This document shows, in pieces, positions 1 through 12,300 of a DNA stretch of 64,000 bases (positions within the stretch are counted from its first letter, which is position 1; each line of letters opens with the position of its first letter). The position numbers were made by a program, and so were the translations under genes. Where the stretch lies: the NCBI GenBank assembly GCA_036897445.1, contig JAYMTL010000007.1, forward strand, positions 1-64,000, in the 5' to 3' direction. The DNA comes from Pelargonium tetragonum. Taxonomy: Eukaryota > Streptophyta > Magnoliopsida > Geraniales > Geraniaceae. The notes under the pieces were generated by a model. It worked only from the letters and a program-made list of their open reading frames with translations. It made no database searches and had not been told where the DNA came from.

Positions 1-435
1 CGTATAAGCCCCTACACCCTACCTAGCTTCAAACATTGTCCATCCCGACTTCTACTGGAAAAAGAAGGTGTATGCTTCACCCCATTTCTTAGATTTTCTT
101 TCTAGGCTTAGTCCTTACTCTTTTAATAAAACTTGCTTAAAGTAAGGGGCAAAAAGAAAACAACACTTATTTTTAGCTCCATTTATATTCTTCGATCTTC
201 TTTAAAACACACGTGAGGTAAGCCTTTAACTCATATGCTTATCAATTGGTTATAGGCGCTTACTTATTTAAACTTTAGTTTTAGATTGCAAACTCTTTTA
301 CGCTACTAGCTAAAGAAAAGCTAAAGGACCCAGGGGGTACCCTATATAGAAAGACTTTTTAAGTAAAAAGTTGAGGAGTGGGAGATCCAGATCCATTGGA
401 AGAGTGTCAATCTTTGTATAAATTCTTGCTTATAT

Positions 436-453
436 ATATAGAGTTCGGGGGTA
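436..453 (+). repeat. 18-bp exact dispersed repeat, copy 1
   Basis: The 18 bases atatagagttcgggggta occur here and again at 49633-49650 in the same orientation. The flanks do not align beyond a few bases. An exact 18-mer is unlikely by chance between two given points in 64 kb, though less striking when many pairs are compared. It fits the short dispersed repeats common in large organelle genomes. No function is suggested. Confidence 0.5.
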
Positions 454-1304
454 TCCTCTCCGGTCTATTTTCCCTACGATTTTTTGTATAATTTTAATGC
501 ATTGTTTTATATAATATTTGAAGGCTTTCAGCAAGACATTAACTTATCTAGTAAACCGCTCCCTGTAGGATTTAACTTACAAAAGAGGAATTAGAAAGGA
601 ATTCCTGTACAAAGTAAAAAACTGCTCTTATCTTAGAAATAACAAAGACTTAAACTCTCTAAAACTTTAACGGATCCTCGAAAGGTCTTCAAAATCAAAA
701 CCTTAAGCTTCTTATAAATATCTTAGACCGTATTCTTAGAACCAGGATTCCCTTAGATTTTTCTATTTAACCCCCCCTCCTAATTAGAAAATTCCTTAGA
801 TCTATTTCATTTCTTTTTATTATTTACGGGCACCCGTTAATCGTACTCGTAAAAGTTCTTTAATTACTTTAGTTTTTTGCTGCCTCTTGCGGAGCTCTAA
901 TTACGGAGAAAATACTCTTGACTTAAGTCTTTTCTACTATACCCCGGGTACTCATACAGGGTCCTCTAACTCACTTGTTACATAAGGAGAAGGCCCTAAT
1001 AATAAATATCACTTCTATAAATATAGGAAACCTCTCTGCAATTCCACTAAATTTAGGATCCCTTTTATAGAATTGAAGATTAAAAGCCCTTTTAAGTAAG
1101 AATTAGAGCTATATCTATTTTTATATATTAAGAGTAAGAGTCCCCATTAGAGAATCTAGCTAAGTAAGAGAGTGCTAGCAGCTAGAGAGTATCCCCAAGT
1201 TTAATTCCGAGCTTAACTTAAAAGTTTTATACGGAAAGATTTTTTGAGTTCCTTAATTCAGGGAAGTGTACGTTAGAGATTTTTAAGGCCCTTTTAGAAG
1301 CTTT

Positions 1305-1321
1305 TTATTATTATTATTATT
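1305..1321. repeat. ATT trinucleotide microsatellite
   Basis: About five to six uninterrupted TTA/ATT units follow a short T run. It is the longest pure trinucleotide tract I noticed. It is a simple replication-slippage repeat with no gene nearby. Confidence 0.85.
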
Positions 1322-4300
1322 CAGAGATTCTAAAAAATGAAAGAAGATAGTAAGGCTTCAGTACCCAGATTTCGAAAAGTATTCTTATACTAATACTAGG
1401 TCTACTCTTTCACATTTTTTGGGTGCTTTGGGATTTATTATAAGCTAAGGATGCAAAGTTATATAAAATTCAAAGGATTTTAGAATTTCCGGTTATAATT
1501 CATATTAAGAATGCTTATTCCTAGTATATCTGAGCGGCTTTTCAATACGAAAAAGTCTTTTACTACTTAACTTAGTATTTTACCAGAAATTTTTAATTTA
1601 ATACAAGGAAGCTTCCTTTAGAAGTCCAGGGAGGTCTATATAGAACCCTGCCGGGAAGGAGATTCATACCATGAATATTTTATCCAACCAAGTGTCTTTT
1701 TATTGGCTTTTGTCTTAACCCCTTTAGAGTAACTTTAACCTAGGGAATTTCATAACTTCAATCTCGAAACAGCAAACTAGAATGCCGGAAATCCATATAG
1801 GGGAAAAGGCAGGAAATTCAATACAGAAAAGTACCCGCTAAGCCCCTAGGCTTGTGAATTCTATTATAAAAACAATCCTTTTAGAATCTGGATTCCCGAA
1901 TAAATAAAAATATGAAGGAACCCTTTTTTAAGTATTTAAGCAAACTTTAGAGCCCCTGTTAAAAGTTTTTTAAATACCAAGGAAATCCTCTCCAATGGGG
2001 CAGTCCCGCAATCACTGGTGCTTGACGAGCTAAGTTGATGAAAGTATGATGTTAATATATTCTAGTTCTAGTAAAGGATCCTGCACTCTCATCCCGAAGC
2101 TTAAAGACCTAAATACAAGTATACTTTTGTAGTGAAATCTTCCTTGATTTAGGTATTCTTAATAGGGGCGCCTCCTACTGCCTTATATAAACATACAATA
2201 AAAGAAAACTTTGATAATTGGCAACCAAAGGAAAGAGATCATAAAAAGTACACTTAATTCTAGTTCCTTTCCTTCTTACTGCTGGGTATTTAGGACAAAA
2301 TCTTTCTAGACAGCCTTAGAAGCTTTTCCGTATTTAAAGTTAAAGGGGTTTCTTATAGGTCGTTCCCGTACGATTGCTAGTTCCTAGTAGCGATCCACAG
2401 GGGAGTTAATAAAAAAGAATAATGGAGGACTTAAAGGCAGTTACCTATTAGAGTTTAAAGTTTTCTCTCAGAATCAAGGGCTTTTAATTTAAAACACGGG
2501 TTGAACCAGCTCTTTTAGAAAACCTAGTATTGGGTACTAATTCGGGATTCTTGGTTTTAAGATAATTTATTGACTTTTCTTCTAAAAATGGGGACGAGGT
2601 ATACAGTTTCAGCCTAATACTTAAGTCAATTTTATTCATACTCTTTCTGTACTCCCTGTAATTGGGGAAGTCCTTATTACTAGAGATCCATCAGTTTTCA
2701 AATGCTCTGCTTGGGGTTTAACCAGTACTGGGTATATATAGATATAATATCAAGAACAACGCAGGATTTCCTTTTCTTAGCGAACAGGGTCTTCCTAGCT
2801 TCATATCTGACTTCTTTTTTACTGGAATTCCTAAGACTCTACAAAAAAAGTTTCATTCTCTAATAAGGGCAAGGTTTAGGAGAGTCACTTGCACACAATA
2901 TTATACATTTTACAGAAGGGATCCTTTTTGGTGACATATAATAAAGGCTTCCTAGAAAAACCTAGCGCAAGTATAAGAGTAGAAAGATAGTTCATTTTTA
3001 TTTAGTAAAGATGTTCATATAGCTTTTTGCTCGGAAATAAGAGCTAAACCTTGCTTTTCAGAGCCCTCCCTTGAAATTTTATAAGGAAAGTGCATAATAT
3101 AAGGGACAGCGCTTTTTCTAATTTGACTAAAATCAAAAGGAAGAGCCCTTTATTTATTAAAGTCCTCTAATCTAATTGTTTTTCCAGAAAAAGAGATGTG
3201 CAAATAATAATGTACAGAAGTATAAAAAACTTATTACTTCGCGCAATGGACCGGTGCCCCTTAAAAAATTGAGCCCCTTCCCAGGTAATCTCAAGACAAA
3301 GAAAAGCGTTGGTATCAATCTAAGGAATCCCGAAAATAAAGTAAAGTCTAATCTTAGGTTGGCTGTTAAAGCCCCTCCTTGTTAAGAGATTTCGGATCCA
3401 TGTGATCTTGACTTCAACATTTCTTAGAAAGTAGACAACTCGTTAGAGAATTTACTCAAAGTATACTAAGTTCAACTTGTTTATGCAAGTCTAGAATAGA
3501 TATAAAGTGTTCTTATTTCTCTGGTGTAGGAAAGTGAAAATTACTAAAAAGTATACAACAATACGTACGGTATTATTAAAGCAATAGGGTACAGAGCCGC
3601 GCTTTTCGACTTCCAGATAGAAAACCCCGGGGGCCCCCTCTCTACTTTCCATTGTGCAGTGCTTTTAAACGATTGGCCTTGCTGTAAAGACTTTATTCTA
3701 GTTTAGATTAATCCGAATTTTCTCTCTAACTTGGATTAGCTTTAATGTACCGAACCTTCCAAGATTCTTGTAGGATGCCCATAAAAAGCAACTTTAGAAT
3801 TTTTGCGGGTCTCAAAGCTTTCACTTCCCCCTATCTAGAACAAGATTTCAGTTTGCTTCACGAACGAGATTAGGAGTTTTTTTCCTCTTTTCTTTACATC
3901 TTTACATACTTATAGCCCTTTCTCGGCACCTTCCTAAAAAAAGCTAAATGTTAACAGGTTTAAATTAAATCCGTATACTTGAAATAGGTTAGACTAGTAA
4001 TATAAATGAAAAGACTGCTTTTTATAAAAACACAATTGGTGGGTAGATTTTAGCTGCATGCCTTAAAAACGCTGTTAACTATTACCTCTATGATTCGCAT
4101 GCCTCCTGGAATTCCGGTCTTTATCATATAGTAATAGAAAAAGTACCGGCCTTTGTAGATCCTCGTTAATTGCACAAGCTAGTCGAATATGTATTCAAAA
4201 AAACCCGCGCTTATTTCAAACAGGTTTTCTAGAATGCCTTTTTTTGTACAGTAAATACGTTTTTGTCTCCCCGACGAATGTTAGTTCTATTTAATAAGAG

Positions 4301-7273
4301 TTTCTTTCCCATTTAATAAAGAATTCCATGGGCATTCCTAGCACAATCTTAAGAATAAAAAGTAGTTCTTTAGCTGGTGCTTTTGGGTATAGTATTATCC
4401 AGTTTTTGGCATTATAAAGTCAAGTAAGTAGAGAATTCTAAAGCAATTTGTTTTAGGGAAGTACAGCAGTATGTAGAACTGAAGGTAAGCTTGTTCTAAA
4501 CAAGGTTTTTAGCTACAAGAAAGAAAAGTAGAAAGAAAACTTTTTTGTTTTGTATGTAGGTTAAAGGTAATGAGTTTCCGACAAAGACATTTTAGAGTAT
4601 AGGGAAATAGGGTCCTTACTTTGGTTGGATAAAGTATAAAACCCAATCTTTCTAACATTAAAAGGAACTTACTGCTCCTCTAACTAATCCTGGATAGGAA
4701 TTCAACTCAACAGGCAGCTCCTTGTTTCTGGTCTGTAAGGTAGCTTCAGAATAAAGGGGGGCTTACCAAGATAAATCTTGCCTTCATGTTCTACTTGCTT
4801 TGAGTATCCCGGGGTAATAAAGGACTCTTAAATACTTTACCTTAGTAATGCAGCCAAAAGCCTTTAGTAAGCCTTAACAATCAGGCAGGACTAAAGGAAT
4901 ATCTTACTATACAAATTCTAAGAAAAGCTTTCCTTTTGTTAGTGTATATAACTCAATTTTCTGTTCTAAAACCCATTCTCCACGGTAAGCTTTTTTTAAT
5001 TATTTATGCAGCGGACTTTTTATTGAAAATTCTCCACCCTTATAAAGTGTCCCTTTTTTTGCCTTGCTCCGAAATAGAATAGAGTCTAACTTTCCTATAT
5101 AACTGTAGGAATTTGGACTAAAACCTTGTATTTAAATTGGTTAAGGATATTTTTAAAAGTTAGACACAAGGACTTACCATTCTATAAGGCTTTTTTCTCC
5201 TTAACGATAAAACAGGGGAGGAACATAACTTATACTAATACGACTATCTTATTATCTTATACAGTCTATAACAAAGAAACAAGGCCTCTATATTTTTCTA
5301 TTACATTTCTATTCCCAATCTATCTATTAGTTAGACTTCTTTCTCTTCCTAACAAAAGGATCTTTACAATATACTCCTCTTTTTATCTATTTACATTACA
5401 TCTAATAAGAACATAACAAATAAAGAAAGATATAGAATACTTTCTATTAATACATATTCTACCTTCTACTAGTAATAGACTTCGCTCTTCTTTACCTTTC
5501 CGTTGTTAAAAAATTTCTTAAGCAGGAGCAGTAATTATCAAATAGGGAGTTTTTTACTGAATAGCTCCTGAATTCTAGCAATCCAATAGAGTAAGATCTC
5601 TATTATATATACTAAAGTTTTTATTTACTCTTATCTAGTCCTGATAAATATATGTATTAAAATGACAGGAATTAAGAAGTTTTTGGTCAATTATCTCAAC
5701 GCCTTACTTTTTATTCTTATTCCCATAGCTTGGTTTTTTTGTAGATATGCCAACACTAAATGCGGAAAACATTGCCTCCATGTATAGAGTAGGGGCCTTT
5801 TCACATCTAAAGAGTCCCTGACAAAAAAGGGTGTAGATTTCTGTGCCAAGTAATTAGGATTAGTGTTATGCTTTACGCGGAAGGTAAAAGGATAAGGCTT
5901 TCGTCTTAGAGTTGTTTGGAAGTTTTATTGTTGTAGGAGCTCCGTAAGTAATACAGAACCCGTTTTACAGAAAGACTTCCTTAAGTCAGATCAAAATATT
6001 TCCTTTTCACAGCTACTATACTAAAAAGGGTTTTTCTTAGAGCTCCGCAAGTCGTCCCTTGGGATCCTTGTAAGGTTTTTTTAATTAAATAAAAAGGGGA
6101 ATTTCGGGTGGGTAAATACCAAGTTAGTAACTGGCTTCTACTCTCGCGAAGTGCTTTTTGACATGTAGGGTTACATAAAGTTGGGTACTGCTAGTTAGAA
6201 AAACAAGAAATAGCGGTTTCCGTTTTTAAAAATCATCCTGTGGCATCATACTTTACTAGATCGAAAACCTCAACTACAAAAGTACACTTTATTTCCAATA
6301 GCTTTATCTGAATACTACTCTTCCTTCTCTTCGCAATCTTAATTGAATTCTCCCTACAGCACCCTTTATAACTTCAACTACTTTATTAAAAATAGAAACC
6401 CCTTTTCTGGGCCTTACCCTACTCTTAAATTAAAAGATCCTTGACCCGCTTTTGCTATTGGCGTGTTAGAGAAACAAGGACCCTTGCCGTGTAACTAACT
6501 ATATAACTTACTAGACTAGAGAATTTCTAATTTGTAAGAAAATAAAGAGAAGAGAATCCCTACTAAGTCTGCGTAAACCCTACACTTTAATTAAATAGGT
6601 TAGATTACTTCGGTAATTAAGAGCTGATAAGGGTTTTTTATAGATAAATAAAGTCCTTTTTACAAAGCTTAGGGTGTCTCTAAGAGTTAATAATTCTCCT
6701 CTTCCCTTGCAGGGTTATAGGACTCGAGCGGCATTTCATTTAGTTAGTGCTTTAACCTTTTTAAATTTTGCTTAGTTGATTTTTATATAGGGATACTACA
6801 TAAGTACTACTAAAATTAGAATTTCCTTTTCTTCGAGAACGCACAAAGTATATAAAACCTAAATAGGAAAATGTAGGGACCAAAAACCCTGACGAATTTA
6901 TAAAGATCAAAGATTTTACAAGAAAAGCTACAAGTTTCGCTCTAGAGGGGCATAGGAAATTTCTCATTGTTAAAAAGGGAGGCTTTATATACATTTACAA
7001 GACGACAGGAGCCCTCTTTAATAAACAAGGAATCCTGCATTAGGTGTTGCCTCTTTCTGCAAGCACGCCGGCTTGGCCTACCCCATGTGTTGGAAACTCA
7101 CAAAAAAGTCCCTGATTTATGCGCTTACAACATTTAGTTAGGAATTAGGTAGGTAAAAAAATCCCGCGAAGGCTTGCTAATTTAGATGCCTATCCAAGTT
7201 CTTTTTTTGTATAGAGTATAATTAGACACATCCTCTTATGTTATGAATAAATTGAATCTTGTGAAACCTAAAA

Positions 7274-7325
7274 GTGCTACTAGATTCGAACCTACGTATT
7301 CTATTATGTTACAAATTGAAGAGCT
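7274..7325 (-). pseudogene. tRNA-Tyr-like relic
   Basis: On the minus strand this reads tacgtaggttcgaatc, matching the T-arm and the end of the long variable arm of plant mitochondrial tRNA-Tyr as I recall it (CTACGTAGGTTCGAATCC). A GTA triplet in tttgtaaca sits upstream about where the anticodon loop would be, although the variable arm looks short. The 5' half and the acceptor stem do not pair, so this cannot fold as a working tRNA. The 17-base core at 7280-7296 is repeated exactly at 53767-53783. tRNA-Asn shares the CGTAGGTTCGAATCC segment and is an alternative. Confidence 0.38.
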
Positions 7326-8177
7326 GAGAATTGAAATAGTTAAACCTTCCCTTTTATCAGTAAAGGGAGTTTATACTACAAAAAATCAACTAAAAAGCAC
7401 TAAACGCCTCCTAAAAAAGAGTCCAGATCTAATAAAATGGGCGGCTTGAAGTTTATTCCTGGCAGGTCTCGGCTTTTAACCTTTTATTCAAGACTCATTC
7501 TAAAAAGGATCTCCTGTAATGCAAAGAACAAACCACTCAATCATAGAAGTAGGTGCTGATTTTATACCATTTTCAAAATCAAAGCTTAAATGAATTCAAA
7601 TACAAATAGAGGAAGAACCCCTTCTAGACCACAGGAGCTGGTGGGTATAGGATTCTCTTAGTACACCCTTGAGAAAACTTCTTTTCAAGGACTCCACTTG
7701 AGTTCGGGAGTTGAGGTAAACATTAAGCCCTGTATCACTCAATGACAATCCTGAAACTGAAAGGACAAAACCCTAAATGAAATAAAACTTATCCCCTTAT
7801 TTTTATATTGCCGGTTTTATCAGATACAAAAAACCCTTACAAAATAAACTTTAAACGGGGGACTTTTAAAATAGGGCACCTTTCTCTGAAATTTTTTGTG
7901 GAGAGTTTACTTTATTTACTTAGTAGTCTTTATATTAGAATATTGCAACTAAAAAGGCTCTAGTAATTTGCAGTAGAGTGGCTGAGACCCAGGATACTAT
8001 ACTCTTTCTCTTAAACAAGGAACTCCTATCATAAAGTCATAAAGACTTTTCCTTACTTACCTCGTTTTTCCTCCGTTGCTCCTCGAAATAAAGATAGCTT
8101 TGAAAATCATTTAAATAGAAAGGGACTCCTTTATAGTGTAGGAAAAATAGATAATTATCCACTCGGACTTAATCAAT

Positions 8178-8232
8178 ATTCAAGTGGTATAGCAACACGG
8201 CCCCGTAGTTGTCGGTTCAAGTCCTAGAGTAA
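8178..8232 (+). pseudogene. tRNA-like fragment, isotype unclear
   Basis: A D-arm-like segment, caagtggtatagca, is followed 17 bases later by a T-arm-like segment, gtcggttcaagtccta. Both words are typical of organelle tRNAs (compare CCAAGTGGTAAGGCA of tRNA-Gln). The distance between them is too short for a full anticodon arm, so at best this is an internally deleted relic. I cannot assign an amino acid. Confidence 0.25.
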
Positions 8233-10591
8233 TTGTGTTAAGTGAATCGATAGATTTAAAGTCATCGGAGGAACGTATCTTTAAATTTTCAAATCTCGGA
8301 ATTTCTAAAGGAGAACGCTTGGGATCTAGTGGTTCTTGGGGTGTGAAAGAGCACTTCTTGTTATTTAGAAAGAGGCAAAGCTAGCCGAAACCTATAACTA
8401 AAAAACCCTTCTGAAAGAGCCTTTGTACAAGCTTTTTCTGTGTACTCAACGAAAAGTAATTAGTATAAAACCTTAAGGACGTATACTTTAGTCCTTACAA
8501 AAGCGAGCCCTTTCGTTCCAAATTAGAAAAGCTAAAAAGCGCGTGAGAGTTCCTTTATGGACACGTGAGGAAATTTGACTCATTAAACTAAGAAAAAATC
8601 TAAAGCAGCACCACCCCCAAATATTCCTTAAAATCAATAAAAATCTCCTTTTCAATTCTATCTTACGAGTTCCCACCTTTCATTTGTATGCTCTCAATAA
8701 GGGTAATTCATGATTGAAACACTATCTATTGATCCAAAAATTTCGAAGTATTCGAAGAAGGGGCCCACAAATAATAATAGGTAAAGCTACCCAGAATTTG
8801 TAAGACTTTTTGTGTCTTAATAAGCCTGATAGATATCGGGACTCCTTGGTCAAGTCCTGTATAAATTATAGTCCAGAAGTCCGAAGCTTCCCTTTTTTAA
8901 ATGGGGAGCCCCTAAGGGTTTTTTTATCTGGGCAATCGTTAGAGTATGCTTAAAATTCAGTAGAAAAAGGAACCTCTTTTTGTCCTATCCGCCCTTTCTC
9001 GAGCCCTAACCTAAAAAGTAAATCATATCAAAAATAGAAGCTTCCTTCGGATTTATATCTCGACCGAGTACTTTATATACATTTCTCATACAATACCTCC
9101 CAACTCTTTATATTCAGTATAACTATAGCTACAATACAATCAGTAAAGGAATAACTAGAATACAAATAGTACAGGTAGTATAACCCTTAACCTTAATAAG
9201 CGTAGTACAACCTCTTTCTCTATAGCGCTCACTCCTCCTGCTTCTGTTATAGCTTCTAAAACAAGTAAGCCTGCTAGCCGATCCTAAAATTCATATATTT
9301 TTCCCTTATTTGTATTTGTACAGGAACTAGAACTTCTTATAGAAAAGATATACTCTATTTGAAAACTCGCCCTGGGATTATGTTAATAAAACTAAGCCTG
9401 CGCTGCCACCCTAAAATCTTCGCCTGCGCATCCCTACAACTATACTTTAGAATTCTATAATCTGGAACTTGTTAACAAAACTTCTGGCAGGGCATGCACT
9501 TCTTTAGGAATTCCACTAAGAATTTTTATAGTAATAAGGGAATCTTAGAGAAAAGCTTTATCTTTAATGCGCTTTTTCTGGACCCCCTTTCTCCTTGTTA
9601 TAGCGGTCCCTTAGACCTTATTGCATATCTTGGGTATTGCCAAATATATTGAAAAGTACAGAGGCAAGAGCTCCCTTTAACTCACATATGGTTGTTTTTT
9701 CTTTTGAGCACAATCCTAACTGTAATATAATATTTTGTAGGTATAGGGGTCTTTGGTCAAGGCGCGATTTAACCTCGGAATAAAAATCTAACTAAGACTG
9801 AAGCAGAGCTTATAAGTCTTTTCTAGATTAGTCAAGCCGAAAGCGTGCTTTATTAAAAAATTGAAAGTCAAAATAAGTTTGACTAATAAAAGATTTTCTG
9901 GCATTTCACTAGTTATCTGCCGAGGGAAGGTTTATACAAAGCTAAAACTATCTTTATAGGGCAAGGCTCTTGTAAACTCGTACTACATGGTTAAATCCGT
10001 GTTTTCAGAATAAAATAAAAATAGACTCTCAAGGGTATTCTATTTAGTTACTAGAATTGAAAAGGGGGAGTAGGGAAAACCTAGTAGTTTGCAGTCGAAG
10101 CCTTAAATTATTAAATTAATTTGCTAAAGTCCTGGGGATTCTAATAAGAAAGATCTTGAGTTAAAGAATAAATCATTGCGGCATAAAATCCCACCTTACT
10201 TGGAGTATTCTGGGTTACTATTTCAAACTAAACCGGGGTATAAGCTATTAGATTTTCGCAAGGAAAGCCCTATAACTCTTCTGTCAATATAAGGTTCTAG
10301 TCTAACGTAGAGGGTATACTACTTTCAGGGTATATCATTTAATAGGTTGTAAAAAGGATTACTAGAAGTTATATGTTTATGGCGAGTGTCAATATAAAAA
10401 CCCAGGACACGGTAAAGAAAAAACTTGTGAAGAGGGTGTTATAATATAAAACCCAAATCTGCTGTAGCACTCCTTCAATATTCGGGAACAAGGACTTTTT
10501 AATTATCTACTAAAAAACATAAAAACTTTTTTCCTACCTCGGTAGTATATAAATAAAGCTTATTATGAACAAGAGTTATAAACATATCGCG

Positions 10592-10609
10592 CTATAAAAT
10601 ATTTTATAG
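10592..10609. repeat. 18-bp perfect palindrome
   Basis: ctataaaatattttatag equals its own reverse complement. It sits in featureless sequence. In such AT-rich DNA a palindrome of this length is unusual but not decisive. It could form a small cruciform or be a chance event. Confidence 0.6.
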
Positions 10610-11059
10610 TCGGGGCTAGAAGTAAAAAAAAGGTGTCCTACTATATAGAACAAAACCGGAAAAAGTCATTCTCATAAGGGATATCCTGTGGGGCCTTTAT
10701 AGCCAACAAGAAGTAAGTTCATAGAGATTATCAATCCAGTTATTTACATTCCTTTATTACTTGGAAATTCCTTAACTTAATAATTGGAACTAGAAAACCT
10801 GGCTTTAAAAGATCTTCGATACCTTGCCCTGTTTAGATACTAGCCTTTGAATGAAGCCTTTATACGCTCGATTTTTATAGGTTTTCATTATTCAACTTAC
10901 TTTCCCCTTAGATTTTGGAACTGCTTGACAAACACTATAGAAATAGCTTGATTAATGGGATTTGGGGTTTCTTATTACTTATTAGTATTGGATAGTAATA
11001 GAGGTCTATTTGCCCTATTCTTAGTAAGGTATAATCTTTTTAGTTGTTTTTGCCTTAAG

Positions 11060-11165
11060 AGGAAAAATCCTTAATAAGTATATAGAATAGTCATTCTTCC
11101 CAACTGCAGCGTAAGGAGAGTAATGCCCCCCATATAGTAATAGTTCAGTTAACCTTACGCTGTGA
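11060..11165. repeat. stem-loop repeat, copy 1
   Basis: Two perfect 10-base arms, cagcgtaagg (11107-11116) and ccttacgctg (11153-11162), enclose a 36-base loop. The whole segment aligns with 25925-26000, including upstream words (tatagaatagtcattctt against tataggaaatagtgactctt) and loop words (catatagtaatag against caagtagtaattag). Relative to copy 2, both arms here are shorter by about four bases at matching positions, so pairing is kept. It is a dispersed repeat with a conserved hairpin and unknown role. Confidence 0.6.
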
Positions 11166-12300
11166 CACCAAAAATTCTTCTTTTTGTAATACCCGATTCT
11201 TAATACCTCCTCATACCTAGACTTCTCTTTTTATTTATTATCCAGAATCGGAAACCTGGAAAAACAAGGAAACACAAGACCCATCCTTCCTTAAAGCTAC
11301 AAAGCAGACTTCAACTTCTCTGGGAACCCATTTGCAAAAAACCTCTTACCTGTAAAACCCTTACTCATAGCTATTAAAACTTGTTTCTTAATTACATTAC
11401 CTAGTCGCCTATCCTCTTAGTCAGACTCCCTATCTGTATCCTATGAGCCTTACCTTATTTCTCTATACTCCAAAATCCGATCATAATACCTTCATCTTAG
11501 CAATCTTCTTTAATTAACTCGTTATTTGGTAAATTTTTCTCGCTGGATTTCTTAAAAAGCCTATCAAGTAGCTATATTCATTTCTATTTAGTTATATAGT
11601 AAAATCCCCTTGCTCCTAAATAACTTTATAAACAAGTATAAATTGCTTTAGTTTAGATCTTTTTGATTCCCTTTAACTGGCTAAAAAGACTTTATCTACC
11701 CCAGCTTTTAGACCCAAAACTTACTTTATAATGCCTTGCCTACTTTTCAACTAAAACAGCCGGCTTCTACTTCAATTCTAGGAATAAACTCTAAATGAGA
11801 CTCTTTAAGCAAAGACTTTCCATAAAAACTTAGGGCAACAAAACTCTATTCATTAGAACTACACCATAATCTACCCTAAGGCCATTTCCATGCGATAATT
11901 TAGGATTTAGTCTACCCTGCAAGGTGGTGTTTTTTTCCCTACCCCAAGTTTTTACGAGCCCCTTTTTCATATGCTTTTTTTCCTTATTATTTCTGAAACG
12001 TCCTTCCAATCTAGTCTAGTTAACTCTAAGAAGAAAACCAATAAATAAAATATGATATTGACAAAGGGAAAATCTACTTATCCCCTAACGCCCTATACTT
12101 ATCTTTATTTACCGATAACAATAAAAAACTTTTACTTAACTTCACATAACAGGAGATTCCTTAAAGTCCCTAGTATCCCTTTTTGACTTAGACTCGCTCT
12201 CTTCAATTGTTTATTACTCTTTATCTTCACCAAAACTATACCTCTTAACGTACCAAAAGTCCAAGTCTTTGCATTATTAGGAGCTATACCAGTCTTTATA
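11165..12300. other. pyrimidine-rich block, no gene
   Basis: The + strand here is rich in C and T with few G. It holds no frame longer than about 60 codons until the two opposed short frames near 12277-12661, which overlap on opposite strands and look like chance. Near its end it carries copy 1 of an exact 21-base repeat (11835-11855), which also follows the second stem-loop copy at 26 kb. I see no conserved domain. Confidence 0.5.
11835..11855 (+). repeat. 21-bp exact repeat, copy 1
   Basis: These 21 bases match 26131-26151 exactly and in the same orientation. Downstream the copies stay loosely alignable (ggccatttcc against ggtcatttct about 30 bases on). Each copy lies downstream of a copy of the stem-loop repeat, 670 bases away here and 130 bases away in the other. 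They are therefore probably parts of one ancient duplication with an insertion in this copy or a deletion in the other. Confidence 0.6.

Larger units (their letters stand above)
1..7270. other. gene-empty AT-rich stretch
   Basis: I see no gene. Open frames are short, the longest being 96 codons at 5126-5416 on the + strand, a hydrophobic frame with no family resemblance. The stretch holds a trinucleotide microsatellite near 1305 and one arm of an 18-base exact repeat at 436-453. Short palindromic words such as GGAATTCC, AAGCTT and GGATCC recur, for example near 598, 1056 and 4108. I see no rRNA, intron core or promoter. Confidence 0.6.
7330..11050. other. gene-empty stretch with tRNA-arm fragment and palindrome
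   Basis: No gene is recognisable. The longest frame is 62 codons (8488-8676, minus). A tRNA-like fragment lies at 8178-8232 and an 18-base perfect palindrome at 10592-10609. Around 9060-9280 the sequence turns A/C-rich with repeated 'tagtac/agtata' words, but I could not resolve a clean repeat unit. Confidence 0.55.
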